Assembly: GCF_023016045.1 (NCBI RefSeq)
Contig: NZ_JALKAP010000006.1
Coordinates: forward strand, 129,909 to 193,908
Reading direction: 5' to 3'
Origin: Marinobacter sp. S6332
Lineage (GTDB): Bacteria; Pseudomonadota; Gammaproteobacteria; Pseudomonadales; Oleiphilaceae
Length of the DNA stretch: 64,000 nucleotides
Part shown: piece after piece, positions 24,602-32,928 of the stretch
Layout of the letters: each line of letters starts with the position of its first letter
Position numbering within the stretch: position 1 is the first letter of the stretch
Position numbers and translations under genes: made by a program
The notes under the pieces: model-generated
What the model saw: only the letters and a program-made list of their open reading frames with translations
Databases searched by the model: none
What the model was told of the DNA's origin: nothing

Positions 24602-26251
24602 ATGAGCCTTCCGGAATACGCCGACGTTTACCGCAATTTTGACCCTGCCGCTCTGGAAGCGGAGATCTTGGACGGAAGCCTTGAAAACGGGCTGAACGTT
24701 TGCCATGAAATGTGTGATAAGTGGGCTACTGACCCGCAAAAAGTCGCACTTTTCTATGAAACTATTGATGGCAGTGACGGCAAGCTGACCTTTGCGGAAC
24801 TGAAAGAGCAGTCTGCACGTTTTGCGAACTATCTGGTTTCTCAGGGTATTGGCAAGGGTGATCGAGTTGCAGGGCTTTTACCGAGAACTCCGGAACTCCT
24901 TATCGTTATTGCCGGTGCACTGCGCGTAGGTGCTGTGTACCAGCCGCTGTTTACTGCATTCGGTTCTGGCGCTATTGAATACCGCCTTGAACGTGCGGCC
25001 ACCAAGTTGGTCGTTACAGACCCCGCCAACTACTCTAAGCTCACTGAAGTGAAGGATTGCCCGCCCGTTATTTGTGTTGATGCAGAAAAAGCCGATGCAG
25101 GTGTTCGCGATTTCTACAGCGCACTTAACGAACAAAGTGATGATTTCGAGCCTGTGTTGATCAAAGGCACTGACCCATTCTTGCAGATGTTTACCTCGGG
25201 TACAGTTGGCAAGTCTAAAGGGGTTGCTGTGCCGGCTCGTGCTCTATTAGCTTTCTATGTTTATATGAGAGACGCCATCGACCTGCGCGATGACGATGTT
25301 TTTTGGAACGTTGCGGATCCCGGTTGGGCCTATGGCCTTTATTACGCAGTAGTTGGGCCGCTGCTGATGGGCCATGCCACCCATTTCAATCCGGGCGCAT
25401 TTACCCCGGAATCCACCTACGACATGATCCGCAAGTACAAGATTACCAATCTGGCCGCTGCACCAACGGCTTACCGACTTCTTAAAGCCAACGATCATGT
25501 ATTGCCCGAAGGCGAGAACCTTGGCCTACGTGTCGCCAGTAGTGCCGGTGAGCCTTTGAACCCAGAGGTCGTTAACTGGATTAAGAACCGCCATTATTGC
25601 CCGGTTATGGACCACTACGGCCAGACTGAAACCGGCATGACTTGCTGCAACTTCCATGCGCTCAAGCATCCGGTGCGCCAAGGTTCAATGGGTTATTCGT
25701 CGCCGGGCCACAAAGTGGTCGCCCTGAACGAGAAGAATGAAGAGGTAGGTGAGGGCGAAGTAGGGCAAATCGCTGTTGATGTGAAAGCCTCTCCGCTGTT
25801 CCACTTCGACGGTTATACTTGGGGCGAAAAAGACCCCTTCGTGAAGGGCTATTACCTCACGGGCGATATGGCGATTTGCCATGGCGATGGCAGCTTCTCA
25901 TTCAGCGGCCGAGACGATGACATCATTACAACGGCGGGATACCGGGTTGGCCCGGCGGATGTGGAGAGCACCTTGCTGGAGCATGCCGCGGTTGCGGAGT
26001 CTGGAGTGGTCGCCAAGCCCGATGAAAAACGCGGCTCTATCATAAAAGCCTATGTGGTTATCAAGGGTGACGAGGCTCCGGCGGACGAACAGGTTCTGCG
26101 GGATGAGCTTCAGGAGCTTGTCCGTCGTCGCCTTTCCACACATGCCTTCCCCCGTGAAATTGAATTTGTTGATGAGCTCCCGAAAACACCCAGCGGTAAA
26201 ATTCAGCGCTTTGTGTTGCGTAACAAAGCTCAGGAAGAGTCGGCTTCATGA
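24602..26251 (+). CDS. Acyl-CoA synthetase (AMP-forming), acetyl-CoA synthetase-like
   Basis: A 549-residue ANL-superfamily ligase that activates a carboxylic acid to its CoA thioester through an acyl-AMP. The phosphate loop MFTSGTVGKSKG, the MDHYGQTETGMTCC motif, the YYLTGDMA hinge region and the terminal lysine motif LPKTPSGKIQRFVLR are all present. The overall pattern resembles medium- or short-chain acyl-CoA synthetases rather than FadD. It overlaps the thioesterase gene by 4 bases and lies ahead of a Liv-type transporter, under a LiuR-like site. I infer a branched-chain or related short carboxylate as substrate. Confidence 0.85.
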   Translation: MSLPEYADVYRNFDPAALEAEILDGSLENGLNVCHEMCDKWATDPQKVALFYETIDGSDGKLTFAELKEQSARFANYLVSQGIGKGDRVAGLLPRTPELLIVIAGALRVGAVYQPLFTAFGSGAIEYRLERAATKLVVTDPANYSKLTEVKDCPPVICVDAEKADAGVRDFYSALNEQSDDFEPVLIKGTDPFLQMFTSGTVGKSKGVAVPARALLAFYVYMRDAIDLRDDDVFWNVADPGWAYGLYYAVVGPLLMGHATHFNPGAFTPESTYDMIRKYKITNLAAAPTAYRLLKANDHVLPEGENLGLRVASSAGEPLNPEVVNWIKNRHYCPVMDHYGQTETGMTCCNFHALKHPVRQGSMGYSSPGHKVVALNEKNEEVGEGEVGQIAVDVKASPLFHFDGYTWGEKDPFVKGYYLTGDMAICHGDGSFSFSGRDDDIITTAGYRVGPADVESTLLEHAAVAESGVVAKPDEKRGSIIKAYVVIKGDEAPADEQVLRDELQELVRRRLSTHAFPREIEFVDELPKTPSGKIQRFVLRNKAQEESAS

Positions 26252-26673
26252 AGGTGACACTTGAGGAGCTGAACAGGTTTCTTCAGGAGCAGTTCCCCCA
26301 GGGAGCTGCTTACGGCAGTTTGCAAAAGCTGGGGGATGGTTGGGCCGAGATGACACTGGATGTGGATGATGGGCACCTCAGGCCGGGTGGAACTGTGTCT
26401 GGCCCGGTAATGATGGGGCTGGCAGATGTCACCGTTTATGCCGCTTTGCTCAGTAAAATCGGGCTTGTGCCGCTGGCGGTAACCACCAACCTGAACATTA
26501 ACTTTCTGCGCAAACCACAAGCGCACACGCCCATTCGTGCGAAAGCCACTATGCTCAAAGTTGGCCGCACAATGGGAGTTGGCGAGGTGTTCGTTTATTC
26601 GGAAGGTGTTGATGAACCCGTTGCCCACTCAACCATGACTTACTCGATACCACCTGAAAAACATCAGAATTAG
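26248..26673 (+). CDS. PaaI-like hotdog-fold thioesterase
   Basis: A 141-residue hotdog thioesterase. HLRPGGTVSGPVMMGLADVT is the active-site helix region (PaaI proteins have HxxxGG--S at this point), followed by VTTNLNINFLRKP. It probably hydrolyses CoA thioesters and recycles CoA when activation outruns oxidation. The ATG is inside the stop of the acyl-CoA synthetase gene (ATGA), so the two are co-translated. Confidence 0.85.
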   Translation: MKVTLEELNRFLQEQFPQGAAYGSLQKLGDGWAEMTLDVDDGHLRPGGTVSGPVMMGLADVTVYAALLSKIGLVPLAVTTNLNINFLRKPQAHTPIRAKATMLKVGRTMGVGEVFVYSEGVDEPVAHSTMTYSIPPEKHQN

Positions 26674-26674
26674 G

Positions 26675-26696
26675 TTGACGTACACGTAAACGTCAA
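26675..26696. promoter_or_regulatory. LiuR-like operator before livG
   Basis: TTGACGT (26675-26681) and ACGTCAA (26690-26696) are exact inverse arms around ACACGTAA, giving a 22-base dyad 55 bases before livG. The ACGT-centred arms relate it to the sites before liuR and at 58131. It may form a second promoter inside the operon. Confidence 0.55.
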
Positions 26697-26751
26697 TTTA
26701 ATCTGGTTATAACGTATAACAGTAAAACAATAACAAAAGGTAAATTGGCTC

Positions 26752-27546
26752 ATGAGTGACCAGTACGTTCTGGAGACCCGAAACCTTGTTAAAGAATTTA
26801 AGGGTTTTATAGCGGTCAACGACGTGAATCTTCAGGTTCAGGAAGGCCACATTCACGCCCTTATTGGGCCCAATGGTGCTGGCAAAACAACGGTCTTCAA
26901 CCTGCTAACAAAGTTTCTGATTCCCACCCGTGGCCAAATCCTGTTCAACGGGGAAGACATCACTTCTACAAAATCCGCGCAAATTGCCCGTAAAGGGGTT
27001 GTTCGTTCGTTCCAGATTTCAGCGGTTTTCCCGCACATGACGGCTTTGGAAAACATTCGGGTTGCTCTGCAAGGCTTCGAGGGTACTTCGTACAGTTTCT
27101 GGAAATCCGGTGCGTCCCTTAACCGGCTGAATGAGCGCAGCATGGAATTGTTAGAATCTGTAGGCCTTGCCGAGTATGCCAATACCACAACTGTAGAATT
27201 GGCATACGGCCGCAAGCGGGCACTGGAGCTTGCGACCACTCTTGCGATGGAGCCAAAGCTGATGCTGTTGGATGAACCTACGCAGGGCATGGGCGCCGAG
27301 GACGTAGACCGGGTGGTTGAGCTGGTGCGTAAGGCTGCTAAAGGCCGCACGGTATTGATGGTTGAACACAATCTGAGTGTTGTTAGTAAGCTGTGTGACC
27401 GAATTACGGTTCTGGCTCAAGGCTCAGTGCTAACCGAAGGTGATTACGAAACGGTTTCTGCCGACCCTAGAGTGCGCGAAGTGTATATGGGAACAGGTGC
27501 CAGCGGTGAGCGTGGCGCGGTCGCCGAAGCGGAGGCCAGCCAATGA
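26752..27546 (+). CDS. livG: Branched-chain amino acid type ABC transporter ATPase LivG
   Basis: A 264-residue ABC ATPase. Walker A GPNGAGKTTVFNLLTKF, the family-type signature ELAYGRKRALELA (LivG proteins lack a strict LSGGQ) and Walker B LMLLDEPTQGMG are intact. LivG/LivF pairs power HAAT-family importers of branched-chain amino acids, amides, urea or aromatic acids. The stop overlaps livF by 4 bases. The order livGF-K-HM with acyl-CoA synthetase and thioesterase upstream suggests a carboxylic acid rather than an amino acid substrate. Confidence 0.88.
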   Translation: MSDQYVLETRNLVKEFKGFIAVNDVNLQVQEGHIHALIGPNGAGKTTVFNLLTKFLIPTRGQILFNGEDITSTKSAQIARKGVVRSFQISAVFPHMTALENIRVALQGFEGTSYSFWKSGASLNRLNERSMELLESVGLAEYANTTTVELAYGRKRALELATTLAMEPKLMLLDEPTQGMGAEDVDRVVELVRKAAKGRTVLMVEHNLSVVSKLCDRITVLAQGSVLTEGDYETVSADPRVREVYMGTGASGERGAVAEAEASQ

Positions 27547-28265
27547 ACACAGATGCGACTCGGAACTACGAGCAACTGAATATATCCGGCCTGCATGCCT
27601 ATTATGGTGAGTCCCACATTTTGCATGGGGTAGATTTAGTCGTTCACCGTGGCGAATTGGTTACGCTTCTTGGTCGGAATGGCGCCGGGCGTAGCACTAC
27701 CCTGAAGGCGATCATGAATATGGTGGGCCGTCGTACCGGCTCCATCATGGTCAACGGAGAAGAAACCATGTCGTGCGCTCCGCACCATATCGCCAGAATG
27801 GGAGTGGGGTATTGCCCTGAGCATCGCGGTATTTTTGCCTCGCTCAACGTGCATGAGAATCTTACGCTGCCACCGATAGTGCGCAGTGGCGGCATGAGCC
27901 TCGAAGAAATTTACTCAATGTTCCCCAACCTCTACGAGCGTCGCTTTAGTCAGGGCACCAAGCTATCCGGTGGTGAGCAGCAAATGCTGGCGCTAGCGCG
28001 GATTCTGCGTACCGGTGCCAATATGTTGCTGCTCGACGAAATTACCGAAGGCCTTGCCCCGGTTATTGTGGAAAAACTGGGTCATGTTCTAACCCAGCTC
28101 AAGGAAAAAGGGCTGACCATCGTATTGGTGGAGCAAAATTTCCACTTCGCAGCGCCTTTGGCTGATCGACACTACGTTGTTGAGCATGGGCGGATTGTGG
28201 AAGAAGTCCGTGCCGATGAACTGAGTGCCAAGCAGTCGGTGCTGGATGGCTATTTGGGGGTGTGA
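27543..28265 (+). CDS. livF: Branched-chain amino acid type ABC transporter ATPase LivF, Walker A Lys to Arg
   Basis: A 240-residue LivF-type ATPase. The signature KLSGGEQQMLALARI and Walker B MLLLDEITEGLAP are standard. The Walker A motif reads GRNGAGRSTTLK, so the catalytic lysine is R50 (codon CGT at 27690-27692). LivG in the same complex keeps its lysine, so the transporter may rely on one canonical site. I recall that some LivF homologues share an NGAGR variant, so it may be a clade feature rather than damage. Confidence 0.87.
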   Translation: MNTDATRNYEQLNISGLHAYYGESHILHGVDLVVHRGELVTLLGRNGAGRSTTLKAIMNMVGRRTGSIMVNGEETMSCAPHHIARMGVGYCPEHRGIFASLNVHENLTLPPIVRSGGMSLEEIYSMFPNLYERRFSQGTKLSGGEQQMLALARILRTGANMLLLDEITEGLAPVIVEKLGHVLTQLKEKGLTIVLVEQNFHFAAPLADRHYVVEHGRIVEEVRADELSAKQSVLDGYLGV

Positions 28266-28346
28266 TCCTGAATAGGCAAGAACGCAAGACATAACAAGAC
28301 CAACAATAAACATGAACTAATGCAACACAGTAGCGGAGATACAACA

Positions 28347-29558
28347 ATGACAATGATGAAAAAGCTTCTGACTTCAGCGATTGCCTCAACCCTAATGGCC
28401 AGTGGTGCTCAGGCTGCCATTTCAAACGATACCGTTAAGATTGGGTATCTGGCGGACATGTCTGGCACATACCGGGATCTCGCAGGGCCTAACGGTCAGT
28501 CTGCTCTTGAAATGGCTATCGCAGACTTTGGCGGAAGCGTAAAGGGCAAGAAAATTGAGATCGTCAGCGCTGATGACCGCAACAGCCCTGATACTTCTTC
28601 CAGTACCGTTCGCCGTTGGGTAGAAAACGAAAACGTAGACATGGTCGCAGGTATGGTGGCTTCCTCGGTTTCCATCGCGGTTAGCAAGATTCTGGAGGAA
28701 AACGATAAGCTTGGTATTATCTCGGGCTCCGCAGCTTCCAGTATCACAAACGAGCACTGCACCCCCAACCATATCCATTATGTGTATGACACCTATCCTC
28801 TGGCGAATGGCACCGCGAGTGCCGTCGTTAAAGAAGGTGGAAAAAGCTGGTATTTGCTGACAGCTGATTACGCTTTTGGCCACTCACTGGAAAGCGACGT
28901 AAGGCGCGTTGTGGAGGCTAACGGAGGTGAGGTTGTTGGTGCCATTCGTCACCCGTTCCCGACACAGGATTTCTCTTCTTTCGTGCTACAGGCTCAAGCT
29001 TCCGGTGCTGATGTGGTCGGTCTTGCAAACGCCGGTGCGGATACCACCAACGCAATCACCACTGCCAGTGAGTTCGGCGTAACTCAATCGGGCCAGACTC
29101 TTGCGGCCCTGCTGTTGTTTTTGACCGACGTTCACGCACTGGGCGCGCAAACCGCTCAGGGAATCCAGCTGACTACCGGTTGGTACTGGGACATGAATGA
29201 AGAGACCCGCGAGTGGTCGGATCGTTTCATGGACAAAACCGGTGTGCGTCCGACCATGGTTCACGCGGGTATCTATTCAAGCACCATTCAATACTTAAAA
29301 GCTGTCGAGGCTACAGGCTCTGACGACGCGCAAACGGTGCGCAAGCAGATGATGGATACGCCGATCAACGACATGTTCGCGAAGAACGGTAAGATTCGTA
29401 TCGATGGCCGCATGGTTCACGATATGTATCTGGCCGAGGTAAAAACACCTGCTGAATCTAAGAACGAGTGGGATCTTTACAAGATTCTTCGCACGATTCC
29501 AGCAGAAGAGTCTTACCGTCCGCTTTCCGAGAGCAAGTGCAAACTGGTTAAAAACTAA
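28347..29558 (+). CDS. Liv-type periplasmic substrate-binding protein
   Basis: A 403-residue periplasmic binding protein. The signal peptide MTMMKKLLTSAIASTLMASG ends near AQA. The mature part begins VKIGYLADMSGTYRDLAGPN, the type I periplasmic fold of LivJ/K and related aromatic or urea receptors. The ATG at 28347 has GGAGA about 9 bases upstream. A strong hairpin after the gene (29566-29602) probably stabilises this transcript relative to the permease genes. Substrate inferred as a branched or short carboxylate from the neighbours. Confidence 0.87.
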   Translation: MTMMKKLLTSAIASTLMASGAQAAISNDTVKIGYLADMSGTYRDLAGPNGQSALEMAIADFGGSVKGKKIEIVSADDRNSPDTSSSTVRRWVENENVDMVAGMVASSVSIAVSKILEENDKLGIISGSAASSITNEHCTPNHIHYVYDTYPLANGTASAVVKEGGKSWYLLTADYAFGHSLESDVRRVVEANGGEVVGAIRHPFPTQDFSSFVLQAQASGADVVGLANAGADTTNAITTASEFGVTQSGQTLAALLLFLTDVHALGAQTAQGIQLTTGWYWDMNEETREWSDRFMDKTGVRPTMVHAGIYSSTIQYLKAVEATGSDDAQTVRKQMMDTPINDMFAKNGKIRIDGRMVHDMYLAEVKTPAESKNEWDLYKILRTIPAEESYRPLSESKCKLVKN

Positions 29559-29565
29559 AGTGTGC

Positions 29566-29602
29566 GGCCTTAGCAGAGCCCTATGGGTGCGCTGCTAAGG
29601 CC
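29566..29602 (+). terminator. 11-bp hairpin between binding-protein gene and livH
   Basis: GGCCTTAGCAG (29566-29576) pairs exactly with CTGCTAAGGCC (29592-29602) around a 15-base loop. There is no U-run behind it, so it is more likely a 3' stability hairpin or partial attenuator than a full terminator. Such hairpins commonly raise binding-protein expression above that of membrane subunits. Confidence 0.6.
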
Positions 29603-29655
29603 AAACCGACAATAAGCCAAATACCAACCTCTGTGCTGCCTCTGGAGTTAGCCCA

Positions 29656-30543
29656 ATGTCCATGATTTTCGGCGTTCCTTTAGCTGTGCTTTCTGGCCAG
29701 CTACTGATCGGAATCATAAACGGTGCATTTTACGCCCTGTTGAGCCTCGGGCTCGCGGTTATCTTCGGCTTGCTGAAGATTATCAATTTCGCCCACGGCG
29801 CCATGTATATGCTTGGCGCCATGGTTACGGTTCTTATGTTCAATGCTTTGGGCGTTAGCTACTGGGTGGCGCTCTTTATGGCTCCACTGTTGGTGGGTGC
29901 GTTTGGCGTTGTTATTGAGTACTTTCTTCTGCGTCGTATTGCTGGTCAGGATCATATTTACAGCCTGCTTTTGACCTTCGGTGTTGCCCTTATTATTCAG
30001 GGCGTACTTATTAATTGGTTTGGAGTGTCTGGGCTGCGTTATGCCATGCCAGACATGTTCAAAGGCGGGATCAATCTCGGGTTCATGTTCATGCCGTACT
30101 ATCGTGCATGGGTTATTGTGGCCGCACTTTTGGTGTGTTTTGGCACTTGGTTTGTTATTGAGAAAACCAAGTTGGGCGCTTACCTGCGTGCCGGAACCGA
30201 GGACTCCCAGCTAATGCAGGGGTTCGGAATCAACGTACCGCTGCTAATCAGCCTAACCTATGGATTTGGTGTTGCACTGGCGGCCTTTGCGGGTGTGCTG
30301 GCTGCTCCTATCTATTCCGTGACGCCGGTGATGGGCTCCACTACTTTGATTGTGGTGTTTGCGGTGGTGGTTATCGGCGGCATGGGCTCAATTGGCGGAG
30401 CCATCATTACGGGCATCCTTATGGGTGTTATTGAGGGCCTTACCAAAACGTTTTATCCCCCGGCTTCATCTGCGGTCATTTTTCTGGTCATGGTTTTGGT
30501 ACTAATGTTCCGGCCCAGTGGCTTGTTTGGCAAAGAGGCATAA
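29656..30543 (+). CDS. livH: Branched-chain amino acid type ABC permease LivH
   Basis: A 295-residue polytopic permease with about eight hydrophobic segments. LGLAVIFGLLKIINFAHGAM is the classic LivH N-terminal motif, GTEDSQLMQGFGIN the cytoplasmic coupling loop, and VIGGMGSIGGAIITGILMG the late membrane motif. It forms the translocation pore with LivM. It is separated by 2 bases from livM. Confidence 0.88.
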   Translation: MSMIFGVPLAVLSGQLLIGIINGAFYALLSLGLAVIFGLLKIINFAHGAMYMLGAMVTVLMFNALGVSYWVALFMAPLLVGAFGVVIEYFLLRRIAGQDHIYSLLLTFGVALIIQGVLINWFGVSGLRYAMPDMFKGGINLGFMFMPYYRAWVIVAALLVCFGTWFVIEKTKLGAYLRAGTEDSQLMQGFGINVPLLISLTYGFGVALAAFAGVLAAPIYSVTPVMGSTTLIVVFAVVVIGGMGSIGGAIITGILMGVIEGLTKTFYPPASSAVIFLVMVLVLMFRPSGLFGKEA

Positions 30544-30545
30544 TC

Positions 30546-31541
30546 ATGGACCAATCAGCAAAGATTGCCGACATCCATAAGTCGATTGTAAAAGAGCAGG
30601 CCGCGCAAGAGCGCAAGCGCCTCATGTTGAATGCAGCTTTGTTGCTTCTTCTGCTTGCAGCTCCGTTTGCAATATATCCGGTCTTCCTAATGAAGATTCT
30701 GTGCTTCGCCTTGTTTGCGGTGGCATTTAACCTTCTTTTTGGGTTTACCGGCTTGCTTTCATTCGGTCATGCGGCCTTTCTTGCTGCTGGCGGATATACC
30801 ACGGGTTATCTGCTCAGCAACTACTCGGGGTTATCTACCGAGCTAGGTATTATTGCGGGCACGCTAGCGGCTACGTTTCTGGGGCTTGGATTTGCGCTCT
30901 TGTCTATTCGGCGGCAGGGTATCTACTTTGCGATGGTTACCTTGGCGTTGGCGCAGTTGGTGTTCTTCTTTTTCGTGCAGTCGGAATTTACGGGCGGAGA
31001 AGATGGCATGCACGGCATTCCCAGAGGCCACCTTTTGGGTGTTATAGATCTGGAAAACAACCTGAGTATGTATTATTTCGTGCTGGCGGTATTCATCGGG
31101 TGCTACCTGTTGGTTCAGCGGATTGTTAGCAGCCCTTATGGGCAGGTGTTGAAAGCGATCAAGCAGAACGAGCCCAGAGCCGTATCACTGGGCTATAACG
31201 TTGATCGTTACAAAGTGCTGGCGTTTGTTATCTCAGCCGCTCTGGCTGGGCTTGCGGGCTCCATGAAGTCTGTGGTGTTCCAGTTAGCCTCGTTGAACGA
31301 CGCGCACTGGCACATGTCTGGAGAAGTAATCCTCATGACTCTGGTTGGCGGCATGGGCACTCTGCTTGGGCCGGTCATCGGTGCAACTTTTGTGGTCAAC
31401 ATTGAGTATCACCTCTCGCAAGGCCCCCTTCGGGACTGGGTTGATCCGATTCTTGGGGGTGTATTCGTTATTACTGTGCTTGCCTTCCGAAGCGGTATTG
31501 TTGGCGAGATACAGAAATTTGTACGGAAGAATATAGGGTAG
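30546..31541 (+). CDS. livM: Branched-chain amino acid type ABC permease LivM
   Basis: A 331-residue permease. FNLLFGFTGLLSFGHAAF is the LivM hallmark, AIKQNEPRAVSLGYNVDRYK is the coupling loop, and MTLVGGMGTLLGPVIGATFV the terminal motif. A cytosolic N-terminal extension of about 20 residues (IVKEQAAQERKR) precedes the first membrane helix. It ends the transport operon; 181 bases without a gene follow before the RND genes. Confidence 0.88.
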   Translation: MDQSAKIADIHKSIVKEQAAQERKRLMLNAALLLLLLAAPFAIYPVFLMKILCFALFAVAFNLLFGFTGLLSFGHAAFLAAGGYTTGYLLSNYSGLSTELGIIAGTLAATFLGLGFALLSIRRQGIYFAMVTLALAQLVFFFFVQSEFTGGEDGMHGIPRGHLLGVIDLENNLSMYYFVLAVFIGCYLLVQRIVSSPYGQVLKAIKQNEPRAVSLGYNVDRYKVLAFVISAALAGLAGSMKSVVFQLASLNDAHWHMSGEVILMTLVGGMGTLLGPVIGATFVVNIEYHLSQGPLRDWVDPILGGVFVITVLAFRSGIVGEIQKFVRKNIG

Positions 31542-31722
31542 TGAGAGTAGGTTGAGTTTAGCTGGCAGGCTTGGGCTTAGGAGGCGGTATAACCTGTTGC
31601 AACCTACAGCCTAAAGCCTTCGAATTGAGTTTTTGGTATCGGTTCAATGTAGAATCTAAGCTGAATAGAGGCTCTTCCAAACAGGCTGGAGAGCCCATCT
31701 ACCCATTTATCAGGGAATTTCA

Positions 31723-32928
31723 ATGTTCAGCTTCTCGCCTCCGTGTTCGCTCAAGCAAACCCAATGGATTTTATTGGCGGTTTGCGTCCCTTTATTTTTG
31801 GCTGCTTGCTCAGAGCCCACAGCGCCATCAAAAACAACAGCTCCCTCGGTATCTGTTGTGGCGGTTGAAAGCACCGAGGTGCGACCCTCCCGAGATTTTG
31901 TGGCGCGCACTGCAGCGTCTGCAAAAGCTGGCCTAACCCCACGCATTGAAGCTGAAATCAAAGAGATTTTGTTCCGTGAAGGCTCCCGGGTGAACGAAGG
32001 GGAAACCCTAGTTCGCTTGGAAGCAACTCGCGCCAACGCGGATATTCAACAGACCAGAGCTGAGTTAGCGGCAGCCAAGGCAGAAGTTGATTCCGCCCGC
32101 AGAAACCTGAAACGTGGTGAGGATGTTGCTGGGAAAGGTTATTTGTCGGATGCCGACCTAGATAAGTTAAAGGATCGTTTCAGCGCCGCACAAAGCCGTT
32201 TGGAAACCGCAGAAGCTGCGGTTCAAAAAGCTGGTCTCAATCTGGAATACACAGAAATCAAGGCTCCCTTCGATGGCTGGATTGGCAGGCTAAATTACGA
32301 TGTCGGCGCCGTTGTCAGTCCTGCAAGTGGGCCGATTGCCGAGGTGCTGGTAACGGACCCGATCTACGTTGAGTTCCAGCTTGATGAATCCGACTATGTG
32401 GCATTCCGCCGCGCAGGTACTGCCGCAGGCGAGGATATCGCCAACTCTCTTTCATTGCGTCTGACGCTGCCCGATGGTGGCTTTTACAATCAAGACGGCA
32501 AAGTGAGCTTTGCAGACGTGCAAACCAATGCCAGTACCGGCACCGTGGATATGCGGGCGGAATTTGCCAATCCGAATGCGGTTCTGCTTCCCGGGTTATA
32601 CGTTACGCTCCGAATTGAAGGCCGTGCCGGAGAGGCTCAGGTGCTTGTTCCGCAAGTGGCTATTCAGGAAACCATTGAAGGCAAGTTTGTTCTGGTTGTA
32701 AACGATGAGCAGATGGTTTCTCAGCGGTTTATTCAAACCGGGCCGCGTTTGGGTGCCATGCTGGCAACAGAGAGTGGCCTTGAAGCCGGTGAACGAGTGA
32801 TTGTTGAGGGCTTACAGAAAGTTCGAACGGGCGTAACCGTCAATCCGGTTGTGAAGCAGATAAACCCTGAAACTGGTGTGCTTACGGATAGCGCAAAGCC
32901 CAAGAAAGAAGGTGAGGCTGAGCAATGA
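31723..32928 (+). CDS. RND efflux periplasmic adaptor (MexA/AcrA-like lipoprotein)
   Basis: A 401-residue membrane fusion protein. A lipobox LAAC at residues 26-29 predicts a lipid-anchored adaptor. TPRIEAEIKEILFREGSRVN starts the lipoyl half-motif, a coiled-coil hairpin spans about residues 105-165, and IKAPFDGWIGRLNYDVGAVV is the second lipoyl half, followed by beta-barrel and membrane-proximal domains. It overlaps the pump gene by 4 bases. No outer-membrane channel gene is adjacent, so it likely uses a TolC-type partner elsewhere. Confidence 0.88.
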   Translation: MFSFSPPCSLKQTQWILLAVCVPLFLAACSEPTAPSKTTAPSVSVVAVESTEVRPSRDFVARTAASAKAGLTPRIEAEIKEILFREGSRVNEGETLVRLEATRANADIQQTRAELAAAKAEVDSARRNLKRGEDVAGKGYLSDADLDKLKDRFSAAQSRLETAEAAVQKAGLNLEYTEIKAPFDGWIGRLNYDVGAVVSPASGPIAEVLVTDPIYVEFQLDESDYVAFRRAGTAAGEDIANSLSLRLTLPDGGFYNQDGKVSFADVQTNASTGTVDMRAEFANPNAVLLPGLYVTLRIEGRAGEAQVLVPQVAIQETIEGKFVLVVNDEQMVSQRFIQTGPRLGAMLATESGLEAGERVIVEGLQKVRTGVTVNPVVKQINPETGVLTDSAKPKKEGEAEQ

